Assembly (NCBI GenBank): GCA_946122785.1
Contig: CAMGYJ010000010.1
Span: forward strand, 26,515,608 to 26,579,607
Length of the DNA: 64,000 nucleotides
Source: Linum tenue
Lineage: Eukaryota > Streptophyta > Magnoliopsida > Malpighiales > Linaceae
Direction: 5' to 3'
Below, piece by piece: positions 33,301 to 42,779 of the stretch (position 1 is the stretch's first letter; each line of letters starts with the position of its first letter). The notes beneath the pieces are model-generated. The model saw nothing but the letters and a program-made list of their open reading frames with translations. It was not told the origin of the DNA and did not search any database. The position numbers were made by a program, and so were the translations under genes.

Positions 33301-34965
33301 ATTGAAATTGAAGCTCTTGAGAAGAATGGCACATGGAGTCTAGTTTTTCTACCTCCCGGGAAACGTGCCATTGACTGCAAGTGGGTTTATAAGATCAAGT
33401 TTCACCCAGATGGCACTGTTGAGCGATTTAAAGCTCGCCTGGTCGCAAAAGGTTATACTCAGATTGAAGGTGTCGATTTTCATGACACTTTCGCTCCTGT
33501 GGCCAAACTGGTCACTGTTCGTTGTCTCCTTGCTGTTGCTGTCAGCAAAGGCTGGTTCATCCATCAGCTTGATGTCAACAACGCATTTCTCCATGGTGAT
33601 CTGGATGAGGAGGTTTACATGCGTATTCCGCAGGGTTTTGCAGCTCCGGGGGAGACTCGGGTTTGCCGTCTGCACAAGTCTTTGTATGGTCTCCGCCAGG
33701 CCTCCCGTAACTGGTATCACAAGTTCACCGATGCCCTCTGTGAGCTTCAGTTTCGGCCTTCTCCGGCTGACCATTCTCTCTTCATCTACCATCAGGGAAG
33801 CACCTTTGTTGTGGCTCTTATTTATGTCGATGATGTCCTTCTTGCTGGTAATGATCTTTCTTTCATATCTAAGGTCAAAACGTTTCTCAATGACAGGTTC
33901 AGCATTAAAGACCTTGGCAGTCTGCGTTATTTCTTGGGCATTGAAGCAGCCCGCTCCCCTCAAGGGATTATTCTCAGTCAGCGGAAGTATGTTTTGGACA
34001 TTCTAGCTGATGCTGGTGTTACTGGTTGTCGTCCTAGCAACTTTCCCGTCGAGCAGAATCACCATCTTACTCGCACCGATGATGCCACTCCTCTTGCGGA
34101 TCCTTCCGCGTATCGGCGCCTTGTTGGGCGTCTCTTGTACTTAACGGTCACACGCCCTGACATTTCATATGGAGTTAATATTCTCAGTCAGGCTGTTCAT
34201 GCTCCCACTCATGCCCACATGGCTGCCGCTCATCGGATCCTCCGGTACTTGAAGATCTCTCCAGGTCAAGGACTTTTCTTCCCGTCGACTGGTGATCTGC
34301 ATCTTACTGCCTACTGTGATGCTGATTGGGGTGGCTGCGAGTCCACTCGGCGCTCCACCACTGGTTATTTCATCACTCTAGGTGGTGCCCCCGTTTCTTG
34401 GCGCACGAAGAAACAACAGGTTGTTGCTCGTTCCTCTGCAGAAGCTGAATACCGTGCCATGGCGAGTACGGTCAGTGAGCTCATTTGGTTACGTTGGCTA
34501 CTTTCTGAGCTTGGTGCTCCTCAGACCGGACCTACCCCGTTACATTGTGATAATCAGGCCGCATTACATATTGCCGCCAACCCGGTCTTTCACGAGCGTA
34601 CAAAGCATGTCGAGATGGACTGCTACTTTGTCCGAGAGCGTGTTCAGTCTCAAGATATTGCCCCAGTTAAGGTCTCTTCTCAACTTCAACTTGCAGACCT
34701 GTTTACTAAAGGCCTTGGTGCTGATCGTTTTCACTTTCTCCTGTCCAAGCTGGGTGTTCGTGATCTTCACACTCCAGCTTGCGGGGGAGTATTGGCGGAC
34801 ACTCGGCCCACAAGTTGTGCCTCGGCCCATCATAGGTCTGTAGCCCAGCATTGTAATCCGCCAGCTACATGCGGACGTGCCTCAACCCATAATGTAACCC
34901 TAGTTGATAAACAAGAAGGGTATATAAGTTTGTGTACGGCCGTTGGCCAAACTACCGAGCAATAA
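30313..34965 (+). CDS. Copia gag-pol polyprotein, 1550 residues, uninterrupted
   Basis: One frame without stops starts at ATG 30313, the first ATG after the primer-binding site. In order: Gag (UBN2-like) over the first ~290 residues; an Arg/Asp/Gly-rich linker; a zinc knuckle CTHCQKVGHSRETC at about 302-315; aspartic protease WLIDSGCNEH at about 410; integrase with HARLGHP...CHSC (about 540-570) and the DDE residues in HMDIWGG, QADNG and VVERKH (about 597, 660, 697); a Ser/Pro-rich linker; reverse transcriptase with KWVYKIK and YVDDVLLAG (about 1170); RNase H with YCDADWGG and RSSAEAEYRAMA (about 1333-1390). The protein makes the particle, copies the RNA and inserts the cDNA. The protease motif DSGCNEH differs from the common DSGATDH. 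The frame runs about 58 codons into the 3' LTR before stopping. Confidence 0.95.
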   Translation: MAGDDSSFLTGEKSPQSASGGSGGSGGFGIDVLSPFFVHQSDSTGHLHVSSPLTPTNYAEWVLEMTDALVTKHKLGFVDGTHPRPETGSADLQQWLRCDALVKGWLRTAMDAEIRSSVMHAKTAQEIWEDLRDRFSKGNLTRAYELRRNVSFLQQEKQTVSSFYASLRKIWEETQAILPPPLCSCGRRGKDQNESLRLLDFLLGLDDSFATVRSQILSMTPVPTLPEAFRIVYNDEQQRSLTQNRKTTPEAAAFATRGEADRLGAVPRGDQRGEQRGDRRGGRDSNSGSRDRSSGERERIICTHCQKVGHSRETCYELIGWPARDKSSDRDRGDRSDRGQRRRDRDREGSRPREPRASQAESPNPTSGFTAQQIEQLKQLFGSSFHGPTDPVSNMAGMFSTSVDSEWLIDSGCNEHIAMHESIFSSYDSGYQSPPVRIPNGSSIPVKRIGSVNFDSGLSLGRVLHVPEFRCNLLSVSRLCQEHRVALIFMGDFCVIQDLVSKNVIGKGELREGLYYLRLFGCRQVEAHAAAGGPSESLLHARLGHPSPGKMEMLRHIVSFSRSPDTVCHSCSRAKQVRNPFPVSSIRTTACFELLHMDIWGGYHTASLSGAHYFLTIVDDFSRGVWVYLLRLKSEVSRYVQMFCQFVSTQFGCQVKRIQADNGLEFQCHELRRYYEQHGIILQTSCTDTPQQNGVVERKHRHLLEVARALRFQASLPIRFWGECILTAAYLINRLPTVATGKTPFDVLFGKPASYSHLRVFGCLVYCKDTHASLDKFQERGRACVFLGYAATQKGYRAYDLTTRKVITSRDVVFHETIFPFSPSVSTDFNWVSPQVFTRPHFDDDELVAPGPSAPRPTALEPAQSPRPVTHDDQPSPSLGSPAQLPSPAQPPASPSLGPQSPAQPTEEASAPLPSSRASQPAELRRGTRNRVKPRHLDIYYTGHDANAVRYPLSSHITYDRVTPAYRAFVAAVALHTEPRTFQQAMLDERWRRAMRIEIEALEKNGTWSLVFLPPGKRAIDCKWVYKIKFHPDGTVERFKARLVAKGYTQIEGVDFHDTFAPVAKLVTVRCLLAVAVSKGWFIHQLDVNNAFLHGDLDEEVYMRIPQGFAAPGETRVCRLHKSLYGLRQASRNWYHKFTDALCELQFRPSPADHSLFIYHQGSTFVVALIYVDDVLLAGNDLSFISKVKTFLNDRFSIKDLGSLRYFLGIEAARSPQGIILSQRKYVLDILADAGVTGCRPSNFPVEQNHHLTRTDDATPLADPSAYRRLVGRLLYLTVTRPDISYGVNILSQAVHAPTHAHMAAAHRILRYLKISPGQGLFFPSTGDLHLTAYCDADWGGCESTRRSTTGYFITLGGAPVSWRTKKQQVVARSSAEAEYRAMASTVSELIWLRWLLSELGAPQTGPTPLHCDNQAALHIAANPVFHERTKHVEMDCYFVRERVQSQDIAPVKVSSQLQLADLFTKGLGADRFHFLLSKLGVRDLHTPACGGVLADTRPTSCASAHHRSVAQHCNPPATCGRASTHNVTLVDKQEGYISLCTAVGQTTEQ
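34781..34789 (+). promoter_or_regulatory. Polypurine tract
   Basis: GCGGGGGAG directly precedes the 3' LTR and would prime plus-strand synthesis. It is also translated, because the polyprotein frame passes through it. Confidence 0.85.
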
Positions 34966-35079
34966 TAATATCACACAAACTGGAGAGGTTTCCTCTCCCG
35001 TGGACTAGTCCCGTACATACGGGGATACCACGTACATCGATCGTGTCGTTACGTTTCCGCGCTAATCTCGTTTTTCTCA
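34790..35079 (+). repeat. 3' LTR of the copia element
   Basis: This is the same length as the 5' LTR (290 bp) with two transitions between them. Its first ~175 bases double as the end of the gag-pol frame. Confidence 0.95.
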
Positions 35080-35084
35080 ATAAC

Positions 35085-36160
35085 CATTCTTAAAGTACAT
35101 CTTGCTATAATTTAATATATGGTGCACATAATTGTTGCGGTTCATTTGTTGGAGGTGGAATTACCTGTAGATTTGATCGTATTTTTTACGTTTGGTTTGA
35201 AATTCTAACATATTAATTTTTTGTACGTCTTTATAGTGTGTTCCCGACAAGAATTGGTACAAATTCAAAAAGATTGACTAGTTATACATTTCGATATGTA
35301 TATAAAGATCATAGTTTCAAATAAATCGCTACTTCGAAATCAAAATTTAATCCTAAAAAATATATTGTAATTTTTAGTTCTATCTTCTATCATTCCAAAA
35401 TCTATTTTGATGCCAATTGTTTCCAAATACCCAAAGTGGGGATAAGGCAGCCAGCAAGTACAAGAAAAAAACTGAATGGGCTACAATAATCTTGATCATC
35501 AGGAGTCCCTTTTTCTAATTCTTTTTCATTTCCATCTCAAGCAAAGTTGTATAGTTGATAAATACATGGTTCTTTATTGTCCTTTTTGCCTTACATCATG
35601 TGGCATATAATGCAAGTAAAAGTTTCTTTTTTTGGGGGGTATCTTTGGATAGTATAAAGGGCCTATTGAGCTCCAAAGTGCATGCATTATGATGATTGCT
35701 TTGCTTGGGGGATATAAATCATTGAATAAAGTGATTGGGATTTTATTTTCCAAAAATGCACATATTTACAATATTAATGGTGCATGTTTCCCGGGCAATC
35801 CTTATTATTGGGTGTTGCATTCTCACTTGCAAGCAAACTACAAAGTAGTAGCTAGATACATATACATGTTTGTTGTTCATGTATCATTTGCATATTTGAG
35901 TTAGTTAACCGTTTCTTCAACAATGAGTTAAGCAATTAGATATTATGCGTATTGTATAAGACAGCTACATAAATCTTATGGGAAGTAAAGTTTGATGGAT
36001 ATGTCATGCCACAAAGATTAGCTATAACTCAATTGAATGGGATGATATTGATATCTCTATTCAATAAATAACTCATTTAGGTGTTTCGTGGTGGGCGAGG
36101 ATATCTCGTAAGAGATTTAGATGCTACCGGCTTATTTCCAATGTGCTTCGCTCCTCTTTG
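35085..36160. other. Intergenic sequence, nothing recognised
   Basis: This is AT-rich sequence between the copia element and a LINE scrap. No open frame shows similarity I can name. Confidence 0.55.
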
Positions 36161-36164
36161 CACC

Positions 36165-36325
36165 TCGTAGATATAACAGGATTGTCCATATTGTGGTAAA
36201 GCAAATCCTTAGAGTGTTGGTTCGGACACTTGCCGACCAACGTGTTCTCATTCTTACTAATTGGTAGTCTGACCTACAAGTATCTTGTATTTATGTTGTT
36301 TTCTTTCGGGGACATCTATAACAAA
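36165..36325 (+). mobile_element. Short LINE RNase H C-terminal scrap
   Basis: The plus strand reads YNRIVHIVVKQILRVLVRTL, then FFRGHL and a stop, followed by an A-rich tail (ACAAAAAATAC at about 36319). The NR.VH...K..LR pattern is how plant L1 RNase H domains end, as at position 425. Only the last ~50 codons are recognisable. The left limit is approximate. Confidence 0.4.
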
Positions 36326-36329
36326 AAAT

Positions 36330-39047
36330 ACAACGACAAAATAACACATTTACATGTAACGCATGCCGAGCTTTAATACAAAATCCAAGACTATGAATAA
36401 CTTTGTAATTTAATCTTTAGGCACTAATTTGGGAATATTAGATCTAATGGTCCATAAAGATAAGGAGGAAAGTCATGAGTTTTTGGAACACGTTTGTTTT
36501 TGGGATTGACACAAAATCACAAACGAAATTTATTAAACTTTTAAAATCTCTCACAAATTTCAAAAAATCATATGTCATTAGTTTTAGTTGGGATTAATCC
36601 CTCTCATTACATTAGCAAATGGTTGAAAGACAGGATTGTGGTCATGGGTTTCTAGAAGAGAAGTGGTGGTTAAGATCATGATTGTAATTAATTATTTTGC
36701 TTGATGAATTTCTAGGATACCTGTAATTTCAGCATCCGCTGCGGTTGCTTCAACGGGAAAAGAGACCTAATCCTCAACCGAAAATTTGAGGATACTGAAA
36801 AATATATATATATGTAAAAAGGTACTGATTACTTCTTTGCTTTGATTAATTAAATTATTAACCGAGAAGCTCGTGGGTTTGAGAATGCATGCCACTCCAT
36901 TTGAACCCGCAAGATGCCATTTTGAACATTTTGACCTACCCTAGTAGACTATAATGAGGAACTCCAATTTTATGGTTTTATATATAGTGTGTGGTATGGT
37001 GTAAAAAGAAGAATTATTTTTGAAGATATAACAAAGGCCTTTTATTCCAATAGTAGCACTATATGCATTGCATACATCTCATCATAAATAAATTTAGTAA
37101 GGGCAAAGCATTACTATATTGTAAGCATTACACTCCATTATTAAGGAAAAATGATAGAATCATACAAAAGTCATTATCTAACATTCGAGACGAAGAAATT
37201 AAATTTTTCAGGTGACATGACATATTTCTTATACTACTCCATTTGGTGTGTCGATGATCTACGATCACAATAATTAACAAGCGAAACCAATTGAGAAATT
37301 AGATTACCTCGCATATGAGGTCATGAACAATTGACCTATTATGTGTAAAATGGGGAAGAAAGATTGGAGGAAAGTGTATTACTATTTCTCCATGTCAAAG
37401 CCTATTGGAATTTGACAATAACGCCCAATATTCCGTTCATGAATGATTTGTATGTTCTCCTCATTTATGACTTCAAATTTGACATTCACCAAATCACATT
37501 ACTCCCCCAAAAGAAAAATACCAAATTCATCCCCTCTTGTGGTGGTTCAACTTCAAACCCACTCACCCTCTCCTTGCCCCTACCTAAAGGTGAATCCAAT
37601 TTGTACACCCAACCTCAACTAAATTGTTTGCTAATCATTCTGATGTAGTAAGTTTGACCCAAATGATTTTATTTTATGAATAAAGCTGTAAAAGATATTC
37701 TAAAAGCATAACCTTCGATTTGGAACTTCTGCGAAAACCTATTTTGAAAATACAAGATTATCCTTATCATATTTTAATTTTATTTCAGAAAATATAATTG
37801 TATTTCATTTCAATCATTATAAAAATAAATTAAATTTTAAAATCATATTATTTAATATAAAAGAAATCTAACAATATCCATATTGACTACTTTTTGTTGT
37901 TTAGAATTTTAGTTCATATTTTATATTCTAAATTCTTTATAGTCATTTTACATAACCTCTCATATTAAAAAGCATTTCTAATAGTTTTCAGCCAAAACTC
38001 AACTGTTTTTTTTAAAGTACTTCTCTAAAAGCTCCAGCTAGAAGCTATTTCTGCAAAAGATACAACGGGGCCAAACCCTTATAGATTTGTTTTTATTGTT
38101 AGATGAATGATTCAGACCTAAGACTTCATGATTGAAGACCTAATAATACCACTAAATCAAACCCTTATTCACTAAATATGTAAAATCTTGAAAATGTACA
38201 TGAGTCATTTGTTTGAGATGATAAAATGTAGTCACGAGATAATAAAATAAAGAATATCTCCAAAAATTAATAAATTCATCTATTACATGTTCATTTTTTA
38301 AGCTTCAACAGAATTGATTATCGGTCATAGCTTTGTACCCACTAGGTTAAAGTTATAGGCTTAGCTTCTTCTGATTAATAATAGTTCTCAAGGTTTCGAT
38401 AAAAAGGAAAAAGATTATAACTTCGAATTATTTTGTTCAAATGATAGCTAATAATAAAATAATTTTATTTTGCATCACATCAAACTATTTACCATCTAAA
38501 AACATATCGACTGATTCATGTTTGAATTTCCACTATGGTTATTTAAGCAAAAGATGAAAGTATCTCAACTAGTTAAGAACCTTATTGGTTAAGCTTTATA
38601 CGTTCTATGATGCATCATTCCTTTGCAAAAAAAAAACATCTTAGACCAAAAACCTCATAATATGCTTATTGGCTAATAGTATCTAACAAAGAATACAATT
38701 CACTATCCACCAAACCCTCCCCAACCCTCCAACCCACCAAATTAATTTTCAAAAGTCCTCTTCTTCTCACACCAATCCAAAAAACCCACAATACATCCAA
38801 ATTGGATAAATTTTCACTATTCTCCTCCCCTCCAATTCACCACCCATCACAATCCCGGAAAAAAGCCCCTAAAACCTTATCCATCAATCTCCCCAAAAAC
38901 AGAACTAAATATTTCTTCCCCACCCGTACACTCTCCCCCAACCAAAACAATTTTCCACCCACATGACACTTGTCGCCATACCCACTTCGCCATGTCACCC
39001 TTTGCCGTATCAGCTGCTCCAACCCATCCACCTCCCACCAATATTTG
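36330..39047. other. Intergenic sequence upstream of the kinase gene
   Basis: No gene is supported. A decayed hAT-like MITE may lie at about 37680-38080, where CTAAAAGC and AGAAGCT-type words and GGGGCCAAACCC resemble common plant MITE ends, but the ends do not pair well. From about 38640 the sequence becomes C-rich on the plus strand toward the kinase promoter. Confidence 0.45.
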
Positions 39048-39054
39048 GCCACGT
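39048..39054 (-). promoter_or_regulatory. ABRE-like ACGTGGC element upstream of the kinase gene
   Basis: GCCACGT on the plus strand, ACGTGGC on the minus, is the core of the abscisic-acid response element. It lies about 185 bp upstream of the TATA box. Related Arabidopsis kinases MAPKKK17/18 are known to be induced by abscisic acid, so the site is plausible, but it is only seven bases. Confidence 0.4.
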
Positions 39055-39232
39055 TCTTTCACTTCCATCCTTCTAAACCAGTTGTCAAACCCTTTTCTTC
39101 CTTCTTCCTCTCAAGTAAAAGGGAAGGAATGAATAGTGATCCAATACAACGAAGAGTACAAACAAAATACCCAACTAACCAATAAAACGAACTTCTTCAT
39201 TTTCCCTTCTCTTCTTACTTGGGAAGGCGGCC

Positions 39233-39241
39233 TTATAAATA
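39233..39241 (+). promoter_or_regulatory. TATA box of the kinase gene
   Basis: TTATAAATA lies 128 bp upstream of the start codon, with a CT-rich leader following, as is common in plant 5' UTRs. Confidence 0.65.
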
Positions 39242-39368
39242 CAGAGCCTAACGGCTCATCACTTTCGTAACAAACTCTCTCCCAAAAAAAATTGAAACTT
39301 TCACTCATTCATTCATTCAATTCTTCCTTTCCGTTTCCTTCTTTTTCTCTCTGCAAAACCCACAAGAG

Positions 39369-40721
39369 ATGAGCTGGAGTAGAGGTCACGAACTTGGCCA
39401 CGGCGCCACCGCCACCGTCTATCTAGCAACCGACCACCGCTCTGGCGAGCGGTTCGCTGTCAAGTCAGCAGGGGTTTCCCAATCGGAGTTCCTACAACGA
39501 GAACAGAGGATTCTGTCCTCGCTCAGCTCTCCTTATGTAATTGGATACAGGGGATGGGAAATTACCAAGGAGGAGGGCAGAATTGTGTACAATTTGAAGC
39601 TCGAGTACATGCCCGGCGGCACCATCGTCGATGAGATTCGCCGTGGCGGAGGCCGGATTGAAGAATCCACGATCGGGTTCTACACGTGGCAGGTCGTGAA
39701 GGCGCTTGAGTATCTGCATTCCAACGGATTGGCGCATTGCGATGTTAAAGGTCGGAACATTTTGGTTGGGCCCGATGGGTCGGATGTCAAGCTGGCGGAT
39801 TTCGGGTGCGCCAAGCGGGTCGAATCGTCGTCGTCTCCGGGTTCAATTGGCGGGACGCCGATGTTTATGGCGCCGGAAACGGCCCGCGGGGAGGAACAGG
39901 GGTTCGCCGGCGACGTTTGGGGATTGGGGTGCGCGGTCATCGAAATGGCGACCGGCGGCGGGTCGCCGTGGCCGGAGAGTCATCACGACGACGACCCGGT
40001 TTCGGCAATTTTCCGGGTGGGTTACTCTGGTCGGGTCCCGGATTTCCCCGGTTGGATGTCGGAGCAAGGAAAGGATTTCTTGGACAAGTGTTTGAGGATG
40101 GATCCGAGACAGAGGTGGACGGCGAGTCAGCTGCTGAAGCATCCGTTCCTCGGAGAATTCGAATTCGCCGGTGACCTTACCGCCGGAAAGCGAGTCCAGG
40201 TTCCGTGTTTTGATTCTCCTACGAGTATTCTGGATAAAGGGTTCTGGAATTCGGTGGGGATAATTGATTCTGAAGAAGCCACTCAATCGCCCTGTTCTTC
40301 TTCTTTTTCTTCATCATCATCGTCGGAAGAGGAAGTAGAGGAAGCCAGAGAGAGGATCGGACGGCTGGCGGCGGCGGGACCCAGCTGGGAATTTTGCGAC
40401 GGTGGCGATGATCTTGATCGTTGGATCACAGTTCGGGGATTTTGCAATTGCAGTGTAGGAGGAGAAGATGGAAGGGATTGTTGTGGCTGTGGTGCAGCAG
40501 GGGATTTGTTGACGTCATCAGGAAGCAATAATGAGTATTATGATGTAATTAATAGAATTGATGAGGGTTTTAGTTTGGAAGGGTGTAAATATGGGGAGTT
40601 TGGTAGTTTGGTAGTTAGTTGTAATTTGCAGTATGAGAGGAGGGAGAAGAAGAGGCAAGAAGGTCAAGATAATGTACTGTTGTCACTTCCCCCTGTTTCA
40701 AGATTAGTTTCACAAGCTTGA
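39369..40721 (+). CDS. MAPKKK17/18-like MEKK-type protein kinase, intronless
   Basis: The 450-residue protein starts at the first ATG after a CT-rich leader. The kinase domain spans about residues 3-260: glycine loop GHGATATV (10-17), ATP-site Lys32 in AVKSAG, helix-C Glu45, catalytic loop HCDVKGRN with Asp125, DFG at 144-146, and GGTPMFMAPE (161-170), the MEKK-type signature. The opening MSWSRGHELGHG and the SEFLQRE...SSLSSPYVIGYRG block are typical of the MAPKKK17/18/19-type group, whose genes usually lack introns. The catalytic loop has Cys before Asp, so it is a non-RD kinase. The C-terminal tail is Ser-rich then acidic (SSSFSSSSSSEEEVEEA, about 311-327) and otherwise unstructured. In the family these kinases activate MKK3-type MAP kinase kinases in stress and abscisic-acid signalling; that role is inferred here. 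The gene is clearly GC-richer than its surroundings. Confidence 0.92.
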   Translation: MSWSRGHELGHGATATVYLATDHRSGERFAVKSAGVSQSEFLQREQRILSSLSSPYVIGYRGWEITKEEGRIVYNLKLEYMPGGTIVDEIRRGGGRIEESTIGFYTWQVVKALEYLHSNGLAHCDVKGRNILVGPDGSDVKLADFGCAKRVESSSSPGSIGGTPMFMAPETARGEEQGFAGDVWGLGCAVIEMATGGGSPWPESHHDDDPVSAIFRVGYSGRVPDFPGWMSEQGKDFLDKCLRMDPRQRWTASQLLKHPFLGEFEFAGDLTAGKRVQVPCFDSPTSILDKGFWNSVGIIDSEEATQSPCSSSFSSSSSSEEEVEEARERIGRLAAAGPSWEFCDGGDDLDRWITVRGFCNCSVGGEDGRDCCGCGAAGDLLTSSGSNNEYYDVINRIDEGFSLEGCKYGEFGSLVVSCNLQYERREKKRQEGQDNVLLSLPPVSRLVSQA

Positions 40722-41331
40722 AAAAACACACTTTTCACCCTCTTAGTTTGACTTCCTTTCTTCTTTCCTTATCTCTTAATCATTGGTAAAACTCGTAAAT
40801 AGATAAACATGTGCGATAAATATTATGAGTAAAATTTAACAGTCTCATATAAAATAGTCATATTTTTAAGTAGTGTTAATGCATGTGATCAACCTAATAC
40901 GACTAGTCGAAAAGATATTTGGTAGGAGGGGAATTGGGCAGGTGGGGTTTGTTAACATACATCCCTTAATCCCTAATATAATTTGGTATATTAGGTTGAA
41001 TTTGGAGGCAGGATTACATCAAATTTGAAGTTCTGCCACAAACCCAATTGGCCAAACAAGAGAGAGATTTGGGTATATGGACCAAAATGAGGTGCCAGTT
41101 TGGCTAAAGGCCCATTCTGCTTTCCACTAGCCCTATGGGAAATGGTAGGTGAAGGGGTTTAGACCAAACACAATAAGGTGGTGCTGCTGGCTAACTTATG
41201 CAACCGCCACGCCACCACACAACACCACTCCCCAAGAGTTTGGTTTGGTAGGTAAAGTGGAAAAACTGTTTGGATTTCAATTGAGTTTCTTCTGGTGCCA
41301 ATTGGCGGATAACCACCGTTACCTCCTCCCA
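40722..41331. other. Region downstream of the kinase gene
   Basis: This holds the 3' UTR and spacer. No distinct polyadenylation signal can be singled out. It ends at the TSD of a hAT element. Confidence 0.5.
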
Positions 41332-41339
41332 GTTGCAAG

Positions 41340-42025
41340 TAGGGTGTTGAAACGGATTGGTTACCGTGCTAATTGTTTTAATCGGTAGTATTTGAATAAT
41401 TTGATTTGGTTAAATTGTTTAGCTTATTTGGTTTAGATGGTTTAACTTGATTTTAGACACTTCTAACCAAACAAGTCAAATCAACCAATTAAGTAATTAT
41501 CCATATATCTAATATATATTACATACACATACTTAATACTTTGCATAACCACTCAAGAATAAAATGTAAGATAATTGTATTAGTTGCATGTATTTATATT
41601 AAGGAATAACTATAAGTATGTGTTGATTATTATGTGTTATTCATTATATAAATTGCAAATTAATGCACTAGTCAAAAAAATTCCGCACTTAATGATAATG
41701 TGATGTTATATTGGTTATTTTGGTTAACCAATTAACCAAATCGATTAAACTTTAGTTTGGTTAATTTGGTTGTTGTATTGGTGAAGGGAGGGCCCCAATT
41801 GGTAGAAAAAAACCCGCAACCCCTTGGGGTTATCCTGCACTTGGAAGAAGAAGTAGAAAAAGGAATAAATATAGTGATAATTTGATTCTTCGTCGTCGTA
41901 GTAAATAGGAGAGAAAATCGAATTTGTTTCTTGGACGGTTTGGTTATGACATTGTATTCCATGATTAATAGAATTTGGACTTATTTGGTTTGGTAATTAC
42001 CATGGTAACCATTTGAACACCCCTA
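41340..42025. mobile_element. Non-autonomous hAT-like element (686 bp)
   Basis: A perfect 8-bp TSD, GTTGCAAG, lies at 41332-41339 and 42026-42033. The left end is TAGGGTGTTGAAACGGATTG. The right end (reverse complement) is TAGGGGTGTTCAAATGGTTA, and both go on to GGTTACC. The interior has many GGTTAA / TTAACC words arranged as inverted repeats and no transposase. It belongs with the TAGGG-ended hAT MITEs at 26328 and 42229. Confidence 0.9.
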
Positions 42026-42228
42026 GTTGCAAGAGTTGCACCCTTCTCGTTCCAACCTTTCCTTTTCGTCGTCGTTTGTCTTCGTCATTCGCTAAAAGGA
42101 TTATCATTGCGGTTAACCGTTAACCGCCACGATTGATTAGTACGAATCCTTATTCGACTTCGGTTAATTAATTTATTCAGCGTGGTTAACCACAACCACA
42201 TAGTTCTTAGCTCCTATTTGGATAAACT

Positions 42229-42672
42229 TAAGGATGTCAATTTCGACCTGACCCGTTTTACCCGACATGTTTGACCTGTGTTGAGGCGGGCATAGGTATT
42301 CTCATCGACCCGGCCTGCCTTGACACGCCCTATTCTCGACCCGTTCTTGTCTAAATTACATGTAATTTTAGTAAAAGTACTTAGGATTTTCCGTTTATTA
42401 CATCATATTTTGGCTATTATAAAGTTATAAATTAGAGAAAATCTCAATTTCTCCAATAGTTTTACTACATTTTATCATAGTATGATTTGTTTCTTGGTCT
42501 TATAATGAAAATAACAAATATTTCTAATGCTTTTCATATAAATTACGTACCCATTAGGTCGACCTGACCCAACCCACGTCCCTTAACAAATTACCCGACC
42601 TAGATCCGATGTGCTACAAAATGGGTATGAGTATCGAGATACCGACCTCGGACCTACTGATTGTCACTCCTA
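42229..42672. mobile_element. hAT-like MITE (444 bp)
   Basis: An 8-bp TSD with one mismatch flanks it: GATAAACT (42221-42228) and GATGAACT (42673-42680). The ends are TAAGGATGTCAATTTCGACC at the left and TAGGAGTGACAATCAGTAGG (reverse complement) at the right. The interior is rich in GACCCG / CCCGAC words. The weaker TIR match suggests an older insertion than its neighbour at 41340. Confidence 0.75.
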
Positions 42673-42779
42673 GATGAACTGAAGACAACATTTGTTATTG
42701 AAAAATAAATAAAGAGTGCATTTTTTTTCCTGGAGTAAATAATTAGGGTTGATACATTGGATATACTGAATCCAACGTT

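Larger units (their letters stand above)
29984..35079 (+). mobile_element. Ty1/copia LTR retrotransposon, apparently intact (5096 bp)
   Basis: Two 290-bp LTRs (29984-30273 and 34790-35079) flank one long open frame. A perfect 5-bp TSD, ATAAC, lies at 29979-29983 and 35080-35084. The primer-binding site TGGTATCAGAGC follows the 5' LTR, and a purine tract GCGGGGGAG precedes the 3' LTR. By eye the LTRs differ at two positions (ccgcTagc/ccgcCagc and gataGac/gataAac), so insertion was recent. The order protease, integrase, reverse transcriptase, RNase H defines copia. The LTRs begin TA and end CA, a known but unusual terminus. The element could be mobile today. Confidence 0.97.

Noticed and set aside
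32584..33963. Long antisense frames within the copia element
   Set aside because: They are shadows of the GC-rich gag-pol frame on the opposite strand and carry no known domain.
37680..38080. Decayed hAT MITE
   Set aside because: Words such as GAAGCT and GGGGCCAAACCC suggest one, but the ends do not form a convincing inverted pair and no TSD was found.
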